In this document: in pieces, positions 35,208 to 43,927 of the stretch
How the letters are laid out: every line of letters starts with the position of its first letter
Position numbering within the stretch: position 1 is the stretch's first letter
NCBI GenBank assembly: GCA_029210325.1
Contig: JARGPU010000002.1
Span: 224,559-288,558 of the forward strand
Length of the DNA stretch: 64,000 nucleotides
Direction: 5' to 3'
DNA from: Alcanivoracaceae bacterium
Lineage (GTDB): Bacteria > Pseudomonadota > Gammaproteobacteria > Pseudomonadales > Alcanivoracaceae
Position numbers and translations under genes: made by a program
Notes under the pieces: generated by a model
Database searches by the model: none
What the model saw: the letters and a program-made list of their open reading frames with translations, nothing else
What the model was told of the DNA's origin: nothing

Positions 35208-37442
35208 ATGCCGAGCCAGTCGCCACCGCCGATGAAAGACCGCAAGGTGCTGCGCAGGATCGACTATGCCGCCGCGCGCACTTCGGTGCCGGGGATGCTC
35301 GCCGCCCTAATGGTGTTTTTCGTCCTTGGCAGTATTGGCCAGCTGTACCGCGAGGAACAATCACTGACCCTGGGTTTTGGCCTGGCTGTTATCGTCACGG
35401 CGATCTACCGCATCTTCCTGATGGCTCGATTCGATAGCCTTTATGGCGCAGCACCCGGGCGCTGGCGGCGACTTTTTGGCTTTGGCTTGCTGATTCATGC
35501 GCTGGTCTGGGGGCTGTTGCTAGCCGTTATAGTGGTGCTGGATGGAACCTCCTTTAACTTCCTGCTGGTGGTGGTCTATGCCATCGGCGTCGCTACCGCA
35601 TTGAGTACATCCTGGATGGCGGCGCTGAGGATTCGACAGAGCTATGCCATTTTGATGCTGGCGCCGGGTATCGCAGCATTATTGTCGTTGAAGAATGTTG
35701 AGGGGCTGGTTCTGGCTGCGTTGTTGGCGGTCTATCTGTTGTACCTGTCCCGCCTTTATCGCGAGCAGTACTTGGCTTTCTGGCATGGCATGAACCGCGA
35801 GCGGCGCGCGCCTATAGAGGCGACTCAGCCAGTCAAGCTTGCCTCCAATCAGATTCAGCTTAGTTTGGTTTACCGGCTGGCTCATGAAATCCGCACGCCG
35901 ATGAACTCAATTATGGGGATGCTTTCTCTGCTGCGCGAAACGCGCATGGATGACGAGCAGCTTGAGTATCATCTGCATGCCACCCAATCAGGCAACCTGC
36001 TGCTTACCCTGATTGATGATGTATTGGATTATAGCCGTGTATTGACACGTCGAATCACCTTGAACCCGGACTGGTTTGATATGCGCACCGCACTGGAAGA
36101 GAGCCTGGATGCTTATGGTGCCGCCGCGCAGCACAATGGTCTGGAGCTGTCTTGTGTGGTTGATCATTATTTGCCAGAGCGACTGCGCGGCGATCGCGAG
36201 CGGCTTATGCAGATTATCAATAACTTGATCAGTAATGCGATCAAGTTCAGTGAGCAGGGTGAGATCTGTGTCGAAATAAGCTTTTCTGCACTGTCCGATC
36301 AGGATGGCATGCTCAAGGTCTCTGTGACAGATCAGGGTGCAGGTATGGAGGCGGCCACGTTGGCGAGTTTGTTCCATGATGAAGCGCTTGAGGAAGGTGA
36401 AGATCTTTTTTCTGCCCGTCGTACCGGCTTTGGTTTGTTGGTATGCAAAGGCCTTGTTGAGGCTATGGGGGGGAGTATCGACGCCACTAGTGAGCCGGGC
36501 AAAGGTAGCCGTTTCTCGTTCAATGCCAAACTTGGCATGCAGCCGGATATGCAAAGCCGGGACAAGTTGCGCACTGTGATGGCTGGCCAGTCGGTGCTGA
36601 TTGCCGGTGCTGCGCCTGGCAATGTTGCTGCTCTGACCGAGGAAATTGAAGCGCTGGATGTCAGCTGCGTAAGTGCCAATGATTACGATCATGCGTTACA
36701 GGCACTGCGTGGTGGTTTGCGCGAGCACACCAGCTTTTCTGTGCTGCTGGTAGATACCTTTGTGCGCCGTGATTCAGCCCTGAATCTGGCCCGTACGGTG
36801 CTGGATGATCCCAAAATGGGGGGCATGCGAGTTATTCTTCTTACCACGTTAGCGGAACGCGGCGACCATTCCGTCCAGCAGCTAACGGGTAAATCTCCGC
36901 GTCTTGATGTGTTAGTTAGACCGGTTCACAGGCGCACATTACGGGAGTCTCTGCGTGGTCTGTTTGATTTGGAAAGTACTCGGCCGGCAGAAGACAGGAG
37001 GGTAGCCACTGGGCTAGATAAAGCTCAGCGAAAGCGCTGGCGCCTGCTATTGGTGGAGGATAATGAAATCAACCAGATTGTTACTCGCGGCATGCTGGAC
37101 AAGCTTGGCTATCAGGTGAAAACCGTTAGTGACGGCAGGGCTGCGTTGACCCTGCTGGAGCGTGAGTCCTTTGATCTGATTCTGATGGACTGCATGATGC
37201 CAGAGGTGGACGGGTTTGAGACTACGCGGATCATTCGAACTCGCGAAGAAGGCACTGAGCACCATGTTCCAATCGTGGCCATGACAGCCAATACCATGGA
37301 AGGCGTCGAGGCGCACTGTCTCGCTGCGGGCATGGATGATTACATGGCCAAGCCGGTACATTTAGAAGACTTGGAAATCATTCTCAGTCACTGGCTGCGC
37401 AATGATGAAATTGACCCCTCAGAAGAAGAGAACACACCATGA
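35208..37442 (+). CDS. Hybrid sensor histidine kinase with degenerate and true receiver domains
   Basis: The protein is 744 residues from the ATG at 35208; the ORF track begins eight codons earlier at a TTG. Five or six transmembrane helices (about 25-185) form the sensor. HisKA follows with phospho-accepting His in RLAHEIRTPMNS (about 226), then an HATPase domain with NLISNAIKFSEQG. Residues about 465-600 look like a receiver that has lost the acidic pocket and has Arg where the invariant Lys should be. The last domain (about 615-735) is a proper receiver with EDNEINQ and phospho-acceptor Asp in LILMDCMMP. No Hpt domain is present. The stop overlaps the next gene by four bases. Confidence 0.9.
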   Translation: MPSQSPPPMKDRKVLRRIDYAAARTSVPGMLAALMVFFVLGSIGQLYREEQSLTLGFGLAVIVTAIYRIFLMARFDSLYGAAPGRWRRLFGFGLLIHALVWGLLLAVIVVLDGTSFNFLLVVVYAIGVATALSTSWMAALRIRQSYAILMLAPGIAALLSLKNVEGLVLAALLAVYLLYLSRLYREQYLAFWHGMNRERRAPIEATQPVKLASNQIQLSLVYRLAHEIRTPMNSIMGMLSLLRETRMDDEQLEYHLHATQSGNLLLTLIDDVLDYSRVLTRRITLNPDWFDMRTALEESLDAYGAAAQHNGLELSCVVDHYLPERLRGDRERLMQIINNLISNAIKFSEQGEICVEISFSALSDQDGMLKVSVTDQGAGMEAATLASLFHDEALEEGEDLFSARRTGFGLLVCKGLVEAMGGSIDATSEPGKGSRFSFNAKLGMQPDMQSRDKLRTVMAGQSVLIAGAAPGNVAALTEEIEALDVSCVSANDYDHALQALRGGLREHTSFSVLLVDTFVRRDSALNLARTVLDDPKMGGMRVILLTTLAERGDHSVQQLTGKSPRLDVLVRPVHRRTLRESLRGLFDLESTRPAEDRRVATGLDKAQRKRWRLLLVEDNEINQIVTRGMLDKLGYQVKTVSDGRAALTLLERESFDLILMDCMMPEVDGFETTRIIRTREEGTEHHVPIVAMTANTMEGVEAHCLAAGMDDYMAKPVHLEDLEIILSHWLRNDEIDPSEEENTP

Positions 37443-38110
37443 GTCGTCGTGCCGTTGTCCTGGGTGCCACCGGTTTGGTTGGTGGTTTGCTATTAAGTCG
37501 GCTACTGCAGCGAGATGACTGGCAGCAGGTCACCGTGCTTGGTCGTCGGGCGCCGGAATTAACTCACCCGAAGCTCCGTTTTGTCGAGGCGAATCTTGAC
37601 CAGATGGCGAATTATCTAGCCGATTTTTCTGTTGATGATGTGTTTTGCTGTCTTGGTACTACCTTGCGGCAGGCTGGCTCAAAAGAGGCGTTTGCCCGAG
37701 TCGATCTGGATTACTGCGTGGCTGCTGCGGAGCAGGCCAAGTCTGCCGGCGCTGGCCGGTTTATCATGGTTTCGGCAGTTAATGCTGACCCCGGCGCCCT
37801 GGCATTCTATGCCCGCACCAAAGGACTGGCAGAGCAGCAGATCGTAGATAAGAAAATTCCACTGACATTTTTTATGCAGCCGTCGCTTCTCAAAGGTGCG
37901 CGTAACGAATTTCGTTTTGGTGAGGCGTTTGGGCTTAAAGCCATCGGCCTTCTTATGCCGCTGGTGCGTTGGACAGAGGCCGACTGGCTGCCTGTTGAGG
38001 CTCAGACGGTGGCGGATGCCATGGTGGCCGCTGCATTGAGTGATGCCGCAGCAGGCGTGTATCGTTTGCGCTACGCCAAGCTGCAAAAATATGCCCAACA
38101 ACTGAGGTGA
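37439..38110 (+). CDS. NAD(P)H-binding oxidoreductase (atypical SDR, HTATIP2-like)
   Basis: The 223-residue protein starts RAVVLGATGLVGGLLLSRLL, a Rossmann nucleotide-binding glycine motif, and has DVFCCLGTTLRQAGSKEAF and FIMVSAVNADPGALAFYARTKG blocks typical of small atypical short-chain dehydrogenases related to the HTATIP2/NmrA group. The full YxxxK site is partly seen as YARTK. Substrate unknown. It overlaps the hybrid kinase gene by four bases and precedes rraA by three, so the three may be one operon. Confidence 0.85.
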   Translation: MSRRAVVLGATGLVGGLLLSRLLQRDDWQQVTVLGRRAPELTHPKLRFVEANLDQMANYLADFSVDDVFCCLGTTLRQAGSKEAFARVDLDYCVAAAEQAKSAGAGRFIMVSAVNADPGALAFYARTKGLAEQQIVDKKIPLTFFMQPSLLKGARNEFRFGEAFGLKAIGLLMPLVRWTEADWLPVEAQTVADAMVAAALSDAAAGVYRLRYAKLQKYAQQLR

Positions 38111-38113
38111 TCT

Positions 38114-38596
38114 GTGAGCTTTGTAACCTGTGATATCTGTGACGCCAATGAAGACAAAGTCCGTGTGCTCAGCGGATTGCAGTGGCACAGCTATGGTGGT
38201 CGTAACGTTTTTCATGGTGAGGCGGTCACCGTCAAGTGCTTCGAGGATAACTCTCGAGTCAAGGAAACCCTGGCTACCGATGGCCACGGTAAGGTGCTGG
38301 TGGTCGATGGTGGTGGCTCCCTGCGCATGGCTTTGATTGGTGACATGATTGGTGAGAGCGCGGTCAAGAATGGCTGGAGTGGTGTGCTGATCTACGGCGC
38401 CTGCCGCGATGTTGATGAGCTTGGCAAACTTGATCTTGGCGTGGTGACGCTTGGCTGTGTGCCGTTAAAATCTGTGCGGCGAGGCGAGGGCCAATTGAAT
38501 ATCGATATTAGCTTTGGCGGCGTGACTATTCAGCCAGGCGATCATGTATATGTGGATAACAATGGCGTGGTGGTGTCGAGCGAGAAGTTGCTTTAA
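38114..38596 (+). CDS. rraA: RraA-family protein (ribonuclease activity regulator)
   Basis: The 160-residue protein matches RraA in length and motifs: VLVVDGGGSLRMALIGDMIGE and GWSGVLIYGACRDVDEL. In E. coli RraA binds RNase E and reduces its activity; related proteins act as 4-hydroxy-4-methyl-2-oxoglutarate aldolases, and the RACRD-like segment here (YGACRDV) is shared by both groups. The length and C-terminus favour RraA proper. The start is GTG. Its 3' end overlaps that of convergent mtnC by four bases. Confidence 0.93.
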   Translation: MSFVTCDICDANEDKVRVLSGLQWHSYGGRNVFHGEAVTVKCFEDNSRVKETLATDGHGKVLVVDGGGSLRMALIGDMIGESAVKNGWSGVLIYGACRDVDELGKLDLGVVTLGCVPLKSVRRGEGQLNIDISFGGVTIQPGDHVYVDNNGVVVSSEKLL

Positions 38597-39267
38597 AAAG
38601 AAATTTCTGCAAACGACTGCACGCACTGATGGCTGCTGGCCGGTGCCTTTCCATCCCGGTCAAGCAGCACAGTCTGAAATCCGGCCTGCTGCGCGGCATT
38701 CAATTCACCTTCGATATCGGAAAGAAACACAATCTCCCCGGCGGGCACGGCAATTGCCGTTGCAATTCTCCGGTATGAGTCGTCTTCCTGTTTCATGCCG
38801 GTAGTGGTATCGAAATAGCCACTGAACAAGGGCGTCAGATCGCCTGCATCGCTGTAACCGAAAAATAGTTTCTGTGCGGCAATCGAGCCGGATGAATAGA
38901 CATACAGCGGCAGGCCAGCAGCGTGCCAGCTGCGCAGGGCAGGGGCGGTGTCAGGGTAAAGATGGGCGGTATAAGCGCCGGACTGGTAGCCGTCTTTCCA
39001 GATCATACCCTGCAGCGCTTTCAAAGGTGTCGCTTTGCGATCCTCGCGAATCCACTGTTGCAGAATACGATCAGCTTGATCGGCGGTCGCCACATCGACG
39101 CCGGTATCAGTGGCCAACGCACGGATCTGCTCCTGCACAGCTGGCTCGTCCCAGTGCTGACGCAGGAAAGTTGCCATGTGCGCCGCTGCGTAGGGAAACA
39201 GCACCTCTTTAACAAAGGAAATGCTGCTGGTGGTGCCTTCAATGTCGGTGACGACCGCCTTGACCAT
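38593..39267 (-). CDS. mtnC: Enolase-phosphatase MtnC
   Basis: The 224-residue HAD-family enzyme turns 2,3-diketo-5-methylthiopentyl-1-phosphate into the acireductone in the methionine salvage pathway. Motif I is VVTDIEGTTSSISFVKEVLF, which is specific for MtnC, and later VYSSGSIAAQKLFFGYSD and FLSDIEGELNAA give motifs II and III. The ORF track adds 41 upstream codons; GGAG precedes the ATG at 39267, which starts the family sequence. It is the last gene of mtnA-mtnB-mtnD-mtnC, four bases after mtnD. Confidence 0.95.
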   Translation of the reverse strand: MVKAVVTDIEGTTSSISFVKEVLFPYAAAHMATFLRQHWDEPAVQEQIRALATDTGVDVATADQADRILQQWIREDRKATPLKALQGMIWKDGYQSGAYTAHLYPDTAPALRSWHAAGLPLYVYSSGSIAAQKLFFGYSDAGDLTPLFSGYFDTTTGMKQEDDSYRRIATAIAVPAGEIVFLSDIEGELNAAQQAGFQTVLLDRDGKAPASSHQCVQSFAEISF

Positions 39268-39271
39268 GGAC

Positions 39272-39817
39272 TCAATTCTCCAGACGTGGAAAGCGGCTGG
39301 CGATATCGGAGCCGGTGAAATTGGCGACCCAGCCTTCCGGGTTGTTAAACAAGCGGATGGCAATAAAGTAGGGGTTAGGGCCCATATCAAACCAATGTGG
39401 TGTGTTGGCTGGTACGGAGATCAGGTCGCCTTGTTCGCACAGCACTTCATAGACCTCATTGCCGATATGCAGGCTGAACAGACCGCTGCCGGCAACAAAG
39501 AAACGCACTTCGTCCTCGCTGTGACGATGCTCATCTAGAAACTTCTTCCGTAGCTCCGCTTTTTGCGGATGATCACTGTTCAGACTGACCACATCGACCG
39601 TCTGATAGCCCTGTTCGGCAATCAGGCGGTCGATGTCCGCGCGGTAGGCGGCAATGACTTTTTCCTGACTGTCACCCGGGGCGATGCTGGCGTCGGTCTG
39701 CCACTGCTCAAAACGCACCCCCGCTTCATTTAGCGCGCTGCTGATCTCGCTGCGCTCACTGCTTTCCAGAATGGGGTTGCTGGCATCGTTGTCATGACAA
39801 ATGCGGATTGCGCTCAT
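39272..39817 (-). CDS. mtnD: Acireductone dioxygenase MtnD
   Basis: The 181-residue cupin enzyme oxidises acireductone to 2-keto-4-methylthiobutyrate and formate (Fe form) or to an off-pathway product with CO (Ni form). The metal ligands are visible in DEHRHSEDEVRFF (two His and one Glu) and in VPANTPHWFDMG (third His). It lies between mtnB and mtnC with short gaps of 11 and 4 bases. Confidence 0.96.
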   Translation of the reverse strand: MSAIRICHDNDASNPILESSERSEISSALNEAGVRFEQWQTDASIAPGDSQEKVIAAYRADIDRLIAEQGYQTVDVVSLNSDHPQKAELRKKFLDEHRHSEDEVRFFVAGSGLFSLHIGNEVYEVLCEQGDLISVPANTPHWFDMGPNPYFIAIRLFNNPEGWVANFTGSDIASRFPRLEN

Positions 39818-39828
39818 TGGTAATCTCC

Positions 39829-40464
39829 TTAGCAGCCGATCTTGCGGCGTTCCAGTTCAACAGCCAGTAACACTTCCAGAGCCTCTATCTGGCGGAAGCA
39901 GGTGGCCATGTCTTTTGCCCAGGTATATATACCGTGGCCGCGGATCAGATAGGCGTAGCGAATGCGACCATCCGCCATGCCAGCGTCGACATCGCGGGCG
40001 AGGGCGTCGATATCCTGGGTGTTGTCGAAGATCGGAATAACAAGTTCAGTGTCGTGACTGGTTACGCCATCTAGTGCTTTCAAAAGTTCGTAGCCACTCA
40101 GCACCAGCTCATTGCGCTCTGGCCAGTGCATGGTCAGCACAGTGCTGGCCAAGCTGTGGGTATGCAGTACCGCACCGATATCAGCAAAACGACGGTAGAT
40201 CTGGGTGTGCAGGCCTGTCTCCGCAGAGGGTTTGCCGCTGCTCGCCGGCGTGCCTTGCATATCGACAACCATCACATCGGCTTCGTTCAGCGTTCCCTTA
40301 TCCTTGCCGGAAACGGTCACTGCACAATAGTCGGCATTGAGACGCATGGAGTAGTTGGAGCTGGTGGCGGGAGACCAGCCATGTTCATAAAGACGCTGGC
40401 TGATGGCCGCGATGTTACGGGCGGCTTCACGAAAAAGAGTTGGGGACCAGGGACGTGCAATCAT
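39829..40464 (-). CDS. mtnB: Methylthioribulose-1-phosphate dehydratase MtnB
   Basis: The 211-residue protein belongs to the class II aldolase/adducin fold. Zinc ligands are expected in VLHTHSLAST and later in YLIRGHGIYTWA; NYSMRLN and VSGKDKGTL supply other conserved residues. It dehydrates methylthioribulose-1-phosphate in methionine salvage. Its ATG overlaps the mtnA stop codon by one base (TGATG). Confidence 0.95.
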   Translation of the reverse strand: MIARPWSPTLFREAARNIAAISQRLYEHGWSPATSSNYSMRLNADYCAVTVSGKDKGTLNEADVMVVDMQGTPASSGKPSAETGLHTQIYRRFADIGAVLHTHSLASTVLTMHWPERNELVLSGYELLKALDGVTSHDTELVIPIFDNTQDIDALARDVDAGMADGRIRYAYLIRGHGIYTWAKDMATCFRQIEALEVLLAVELERRKIGC

Positions 40465-41507
40465 CAGCGCGGGTTTCCTGCCGAGGCCAGATGGGCGGCC
40501 ATTTTATCAGTGTCGGGACGCTCAATCACGCCATGCTCGGTGACGATGGCGCTGATTAGTTCCGCCGGAGTGACATCAAAGGCGGGGTTGAATACTGGCA
40601 CCTTCTCCGGGGCCACCTGCACGCCATGAATGCTGCGCACTTCGGCAGCGCTGCGTTGCTCGATGTCGATGGCGTCGCCACTGGCCAGTTGCGGGTCAAT
40701 GGTGGATAGCGGGGCAGCAACAATAAATGGGATGCCATGGTAGCGGGCCAGTACGGCAAGGTTGTAGGTGCCGATCTTGTTGGCGGTGTCGCCATTGGCG
40801 GTGATGCGATCGGCGCCGACGATTACCGCGCCGATGTCGCCGCCTTTAAAGACATGGCCGGCGGCGCTGTCTACCACCAGCGTTACCGGAATATTGTCTT
40901 GCAGCAGCTCCCAGCTGGTCAGCCGTGAGCCTTGCATCCATGGCCGGGTTTCACCGGCGACCACGCCGGTGATTTGTCGTGCAGCCCAGGCCGAGCGAAT
41001 AATGCCTAGTGCAGTGCCATGGCCGCCGGTGGCCAGCGCGCCAGTATTACAGTGTGTGTAAACCCGTTTGCCGGTGGGCAGCAGCGCGACGCCAAATTGC
41101 GCCAGACGATGGTTCATATCCCGGTCGTCCTGATGAATCTGCACAGCCTCCGCGCTGAGCTGTTCAATCAGGGGTTCCCCCTGTAGCTGACACACGGCCT
41201 GCATTCTTTGCAGCGCCCAGAACAAATTAACCGCCGTTGGCCGGCTCGCGGCGAGGACATCAAATGCGGACTGCAGGCTGGCCAGACTGGCACCATTGCC
41301 TAATGCGCGAGCAGCCAGCACCACGCCATAGGCGGCGGTGATGCCGATGGCGGGAGCGCCACGAACCACCATGTCGCGGATGGCATGGGCGGTGTCTTGC
41401 GCGTTCTCATAGCTGAGCCAGCGACTTTCCAGGGGCAGAGCGCGCTGGTCGAGCAGTTCAAGGCGATCGCCGTGCCAGCGGATCGCCGGACTTTCAATAA
41501 TGGCCAT
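40464..41507 (-). CDS. mtnA: S-methyl-5-thioribose-1-phosphate isomerase MtnA
   Basis: The 347-residue enzyme converts methylthioribose-1-phosphate to methylthioribulose-1-phosphate. It is related to eIF2B subunits. The catalytic pair is visible: Cys153 in THCNTGALATGG and Asp233 in VGADRITANGDTANKIG. The upstream MTA phosphorylase (mtnP) needed to supply the substrate is not in this window. It starts eight bases after a small membrane protein gene, so the operon may begin there. Confidence 0.96.
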   Translation of the reverse strand: MAIIESPAIRWHGDRLELLDQRALPLESRWLSYENAQDTAHAIRDMVVRGAPAIGITAAYGVVLAARALGNGASLASLQSAFDVLAASRPTAVNLFWALQRMQAVCQLQGEPLIEQLSAEAVQIHQDDRDMNHRLAQFGVALLPTGKRVYTHCNTGALATGGHGTALGIIRSAWAARQITGVVAGETRPWMQGSRLTSWELLQDNIPVTLVVDSAAGHVFKGGDIGAVIVGADRITANGDTANKIGTYNLAVLARYHGIPFIVAAPLSTIDPQLASGDAIDIEQRSAAEVRSIHGVQVAPEKVPVFNPAFDVTPAELISAIVTEHGVIERPDTDKMAAHLASAGNPR

Positions 41508-41515
41508 GAAGATTC

Positions 41516-41950
41516 CTAATCACGGTAGTCTGGGTCGTCAGGGTGAATGATTGGGCTGCGATGGTAGCGCTGTCTGATCCAGTTCGCAGCCTTGAAAACG
41601 GTTTGCCGGCGCATGATGGATCGCTCCAGCCTGTATTTACCCGGAAAGGTGCTGACGGCGAGGGCGATCAGGATAGTCAGCAGCCCTTGGCCGGGCAGTA
41701 CCAGCATCAGCAAGCCAGAGATGAACAGGACGGTGGCGACAGTATTGCGCGCCAGCCAGATCAGCCAGCCAAGCAGGCTGCGGTCGGGGGCCGGCTTGAT
41801 CCGACTGACAAAATATTCAGCGGGCATGCGCAGTATCAGCCACGGGATCGCTATGGTGGAGGCAATCGCCATAACAGTGCCGGTTGCCGTCAGCAGCGCT
41901 AGCCACGGTTGCAGAGAGTGGTAGAGCGATTCCAGAAATGCCACGTACAA
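41516..41950 (-). CDS. Small membrane protein, PGPGW-like family
   Basis: The 144-residue protein has two or three hydrophobic segments, the second pair at about 15-40 and 62-100. The segment LVLPGQGLLTILIALAVSTFPGKYRLERSIMR resembles the putative transmembrane PGPGW family, with PGQG in place of the name-giving motif. Function is unknown. It lies eight bases before mtnA on the same strand and is divergent from the hypothetical gene at 42075, so the promoter of the mtn genes may be in the 124 bases before it. Confidence 0.68.
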   Translation of the reverse strand: MYVAFLESLYHSLQPWLALLTATGTVMAIASTIAIPWLILRMPAEYFVSRIKPAPDRSLLGWLIWLARNTVATVLFISGLLMLVLPGQGLLTILIALAVSTFPGKYRLERSIMRRQTVFKAANWIRQRYHRSPIIHPDDPDYRD

Positions 41951-42074
41951 TTTTCTCCCAATCAGGCCCTGACTCTGGCGACTTGATAGCCTGCCGATGA
42001 TGTCATCCCGTTAGCTATCTTCTTTCGGGTATGATTTCGCGCCAATATCACAGGCTATTCCAGAGTTTGCCAGT

Positions 42075-42734
42075 ATGACTGTTTATGTTGCCTTCCCCGC
42101 GTCAGATAAGCTTCACCGTAATACCGTTGCCCTGGTTGAGGCTGTGGCCAACAACCCTGGTGTGATTCACCAGCAGTTGATCACAGAGATCAGCGAGGAC
42201 TTTATCAGCGAAGTACTGGAGGCCTTTTTCGATGGGCCGGTAAAATCCCTGAATGTGCAGGGCAGTATGGCCAGTGTTATGAATGGGGTCATATCTATTA
42301 TTGGCAAGGCCTCGCGGGCTCTTGTACATAAGGTGTTTCACAAAGTCTCTACGGATGAGCAGCGTGCCCTGACAGACCAGTTCAGCGGTATTCAGGTGAT
42401 CTATGAAGGTAAGCCCTGGTGTGGCTTTCCGCTTGATCCTGAGGTTGCCAATGAGGCTGCGTTGATGTTTGAGTCATTCCGCAAGGGTAGTGGTGAAGAG
42501 GCTCATCTGATACATATCATGGGCCTTTTTGCCGACGGTGCCATCGAACACTTTTTTGACCGCACCATGGGGCTGGTTAAAACCGGTGCTATCACTCGTG
42601 GTCTGGTCGGCGCGGGCAGGGCAACCATCCACAAGGCGGCCCATTCGGCAATGCAGAAGAGCCTGCCGGGATTGCACCCCAAAGTACGCCAGCCTGTACT
42701 AAACTACTTTGAAAGTATGCTGATTGAGGTCTAG
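42075..42734 (+). CDS. Conserved-looking hypothetical protein
   Basis: The 219-residue soluble protein was not recognised. It is mostly helical in appearance, with no signal peptide or membrane segment and one cysteine in GKPWCGFPLDPE (about residue 116). Glycine-containing amphipathic stretches such as VKTGAITRGLVGAGRATIHKAAHSA occur near the C-terminus. Codon usage and reading frame length look like those of neighbouring genes, and an adjacent PilZ-like gene starts four bases after the stop on the same strand, so co-expression is likely. Confidence 0.72.
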   Translation: MTVYVAFPASDKLHRNTVALVEAVANNPGVIHQQLITEISEDFISEVLEAFFDGPVKSLNVQGSMASVMNGVISIIGKASRALVHKVFHKVSTDEQRALTDQFSGIQVIYEGKPWCGFPLDPEVANEAALMFESFRKGSGEEAHLIHIMGLFADGAIEHFFDRTMGLVKTGAITRGLVGAGRATIHKAAHSAMQKSLPGLHPKVRQPVLNYFESMLIEV

Positions 42735-42738
42735 TGAC

Positions 42739-43134
42739 ATGAGTAGCCGTCAGGGAACGATGAGTAATCGGCGCAAGCTGGCACGTATCACTACACGGAT
42801 GCCGGCTAGAGTTCGCAAAGTGTCCGGTTGGTGGCGGCGCGGTAGTCAGGGCCAGTGCGAAGTAATGGACTACAACCGGTTTGGCGCCGGACTGCTGGTA
42901 GCTCGTGCGTTGCCAGTTGGGAGCCGTCTGTTGCTTGATTTGAACGCCGGGCATTTTGTCCTGCGGCGGCTGCCCGCCGAAGTGGTCAGTTGTGTCCGCG
43001 ATGGCCGCAGCTATCGAGTAGGAGTCCGGTTTTACCGAAATCTGGGTGAGCTGGCGTCGGGGGAGGCAAGTGCGTCGTTGACGCTGCTCTATGGACTGGA
43101 AGAGAGCCTCACGCCCCCGCCAGTGGCGGGCTGA
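42739..43134 (+). CDS. PilZ-like domain protein
   Basis: The protein is about 131 residues from the ATG at 42739; the ORF track starts five codons earlier at a TTG inside the upstream gene. An N-terminal RKLARITTRMPARV block with an RxxxR pattern and a later DYNRFGAGLLV segment resemble the c-di-GMP-binding PilZ motif (RxxxR and D/NxSxxG), but the serine is replaced by phenylalanine. A beta-barrel of about 80 residues fits the rest. It may bind c-di-GMP weakly or not at all. A strong terminator follows nine bases after the stop. Confidence 0.62.
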   Translation: MSSRQGTMSNRRKLARITTRMPARVRKVSGWWRRGSQGQCEVMDYNRFGAGLLVARALPVGSRLLLDLNAGHFVLRRLPAEVVSCVRDGRSYRVGVRFYRNLGELASGEASASLTLLYGLEESLTPPPVAG

Positions 43135-43143
43135 GGCACAGCA

Positions 43144-43172
43144 AAAAGGGGCGCCTTGAGGGCGCCCCTTTT
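43144..43172. terminator. Bidirectional Rho-independent terminator
   Basis: AAAAGGGGCGCC and GGCGCCCCTTTT are perfect 12-base arms around a 5-base loop, with A and T runs on either side. It lies between the convergent PilZ-like and AlgP-like genes and can serve both. Confidence 0.93.
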
Positions 43173-43209
43173 ATCTTGCACAGCTACTTTTCGCGAGAAG
43201 CTCTGCTGA

Positions 43210-43806
43210 CTACGCCTTCTTGCTGGCTGCAGCCTTTTTTGCCGGAGCTTTTTTGGCAGCGGCTTTCTTTGGTGCGGCTTTTGCCTTCTTGGCGGCAGCC
43301 TTCGGTGCAGCCTTTACCTTCGGCGCTGCGGCTTTCTTGGCTGGGGCCTTTTTGGCGGGAGCCTTTTTAGCTGCAGGGGTCACTTTCTTCTGGATTTGCT
43401 TGGCGCGCTTCTCCAGGTCTTTCTCGTACTTGGAAATCCAGCCTGCCAGGCTGTGAGCCTGTTTGGCGGTGGCTTTCAGTACCTTTACTTCGGTTTCCAG
43501 CAGCGTCTTGCGAGCTTCGGATTCCTTGGCCCGATCAAAAGCTTCGTCGGCAGCTTTCTTCAGCTTGTCGACCTGCTTGTTGACTGCGCCTGAGGCTTTC
43601 TCGCGGTATTCGCTTTGCAGCTCCTCGAGTTTGGAGAGGTTTTCTTTCTGCTTGCTCAGCTCTTCACGAACCCGTTCCCGGGCCACTTCAAGCTGCTTCT
43701 CCAGTGCGGCAACCTGCTTTTGACGTTCGTCATCAAAACGGTTGGCCAGCTTGCGGATCTGATCCTGCAGTTCGCTTACCTGGTCTTTCACTTTTTTTGC
43801 GGCCAT
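43210..43806 (-). CDS. AlgP-like protein with Lys/Ala/Pro-rich histone H1-like tail
   Basis: The 198-residue protein has an N-terminal coiled-coil-rich half (QVSELQDQIRKLANRFDDERQ through KLEELQSEY) and a C-terminal third made of repeated AAKKAPAKKA-type units, the composition of histone H1 tails. Pseudomonas AlgP (AlgR3) has the same architecture and binds DNA; it influences alginate transcription. The repeats are in-frame and could vary in number. No alginate genes are present here, so the role is likely nucleoid-related. It has its own GGGAG ribosome-binding site and shares the terminator at 43144. Confidence 0.82.
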   Translation of the reverse strand: MAAKKVKDQVSELQDQIRKLANRFDDERQKQVAALEKQLEVARERVREELSKQKENLSKLEELQSEYREKASGAVNKQVDKLKKAADEAFDRAKESEARKTLLETEVKVLKATAKQAHSLAGWISKYEKDLEKRAKQIQKKVTPAAKKAPAKKAPAKKAAAPKVKAAPKAAAKKAKAAPKKAAAKKAPAKKAAASKKA

Positions 43807-43927
43807 GGAAGGCTCCCTATTGCCTTGGGTTACGGGTCAAGTCGGGATTACTATAGGCCAGCGACGAAGCGGCGAGAACAGTTTTTGCCAGATCGTCCGA
43901 CGATTTTGTGTACAGGAGCGAGATGAC

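Noticed and set aside
35988-36692. 234-residue minus-strand ORF inside the hybrid kinase gene
   Set aside because: The kinase frame has intact HATPase and HisKA motifs across the same interval; the antisense ORF has none.
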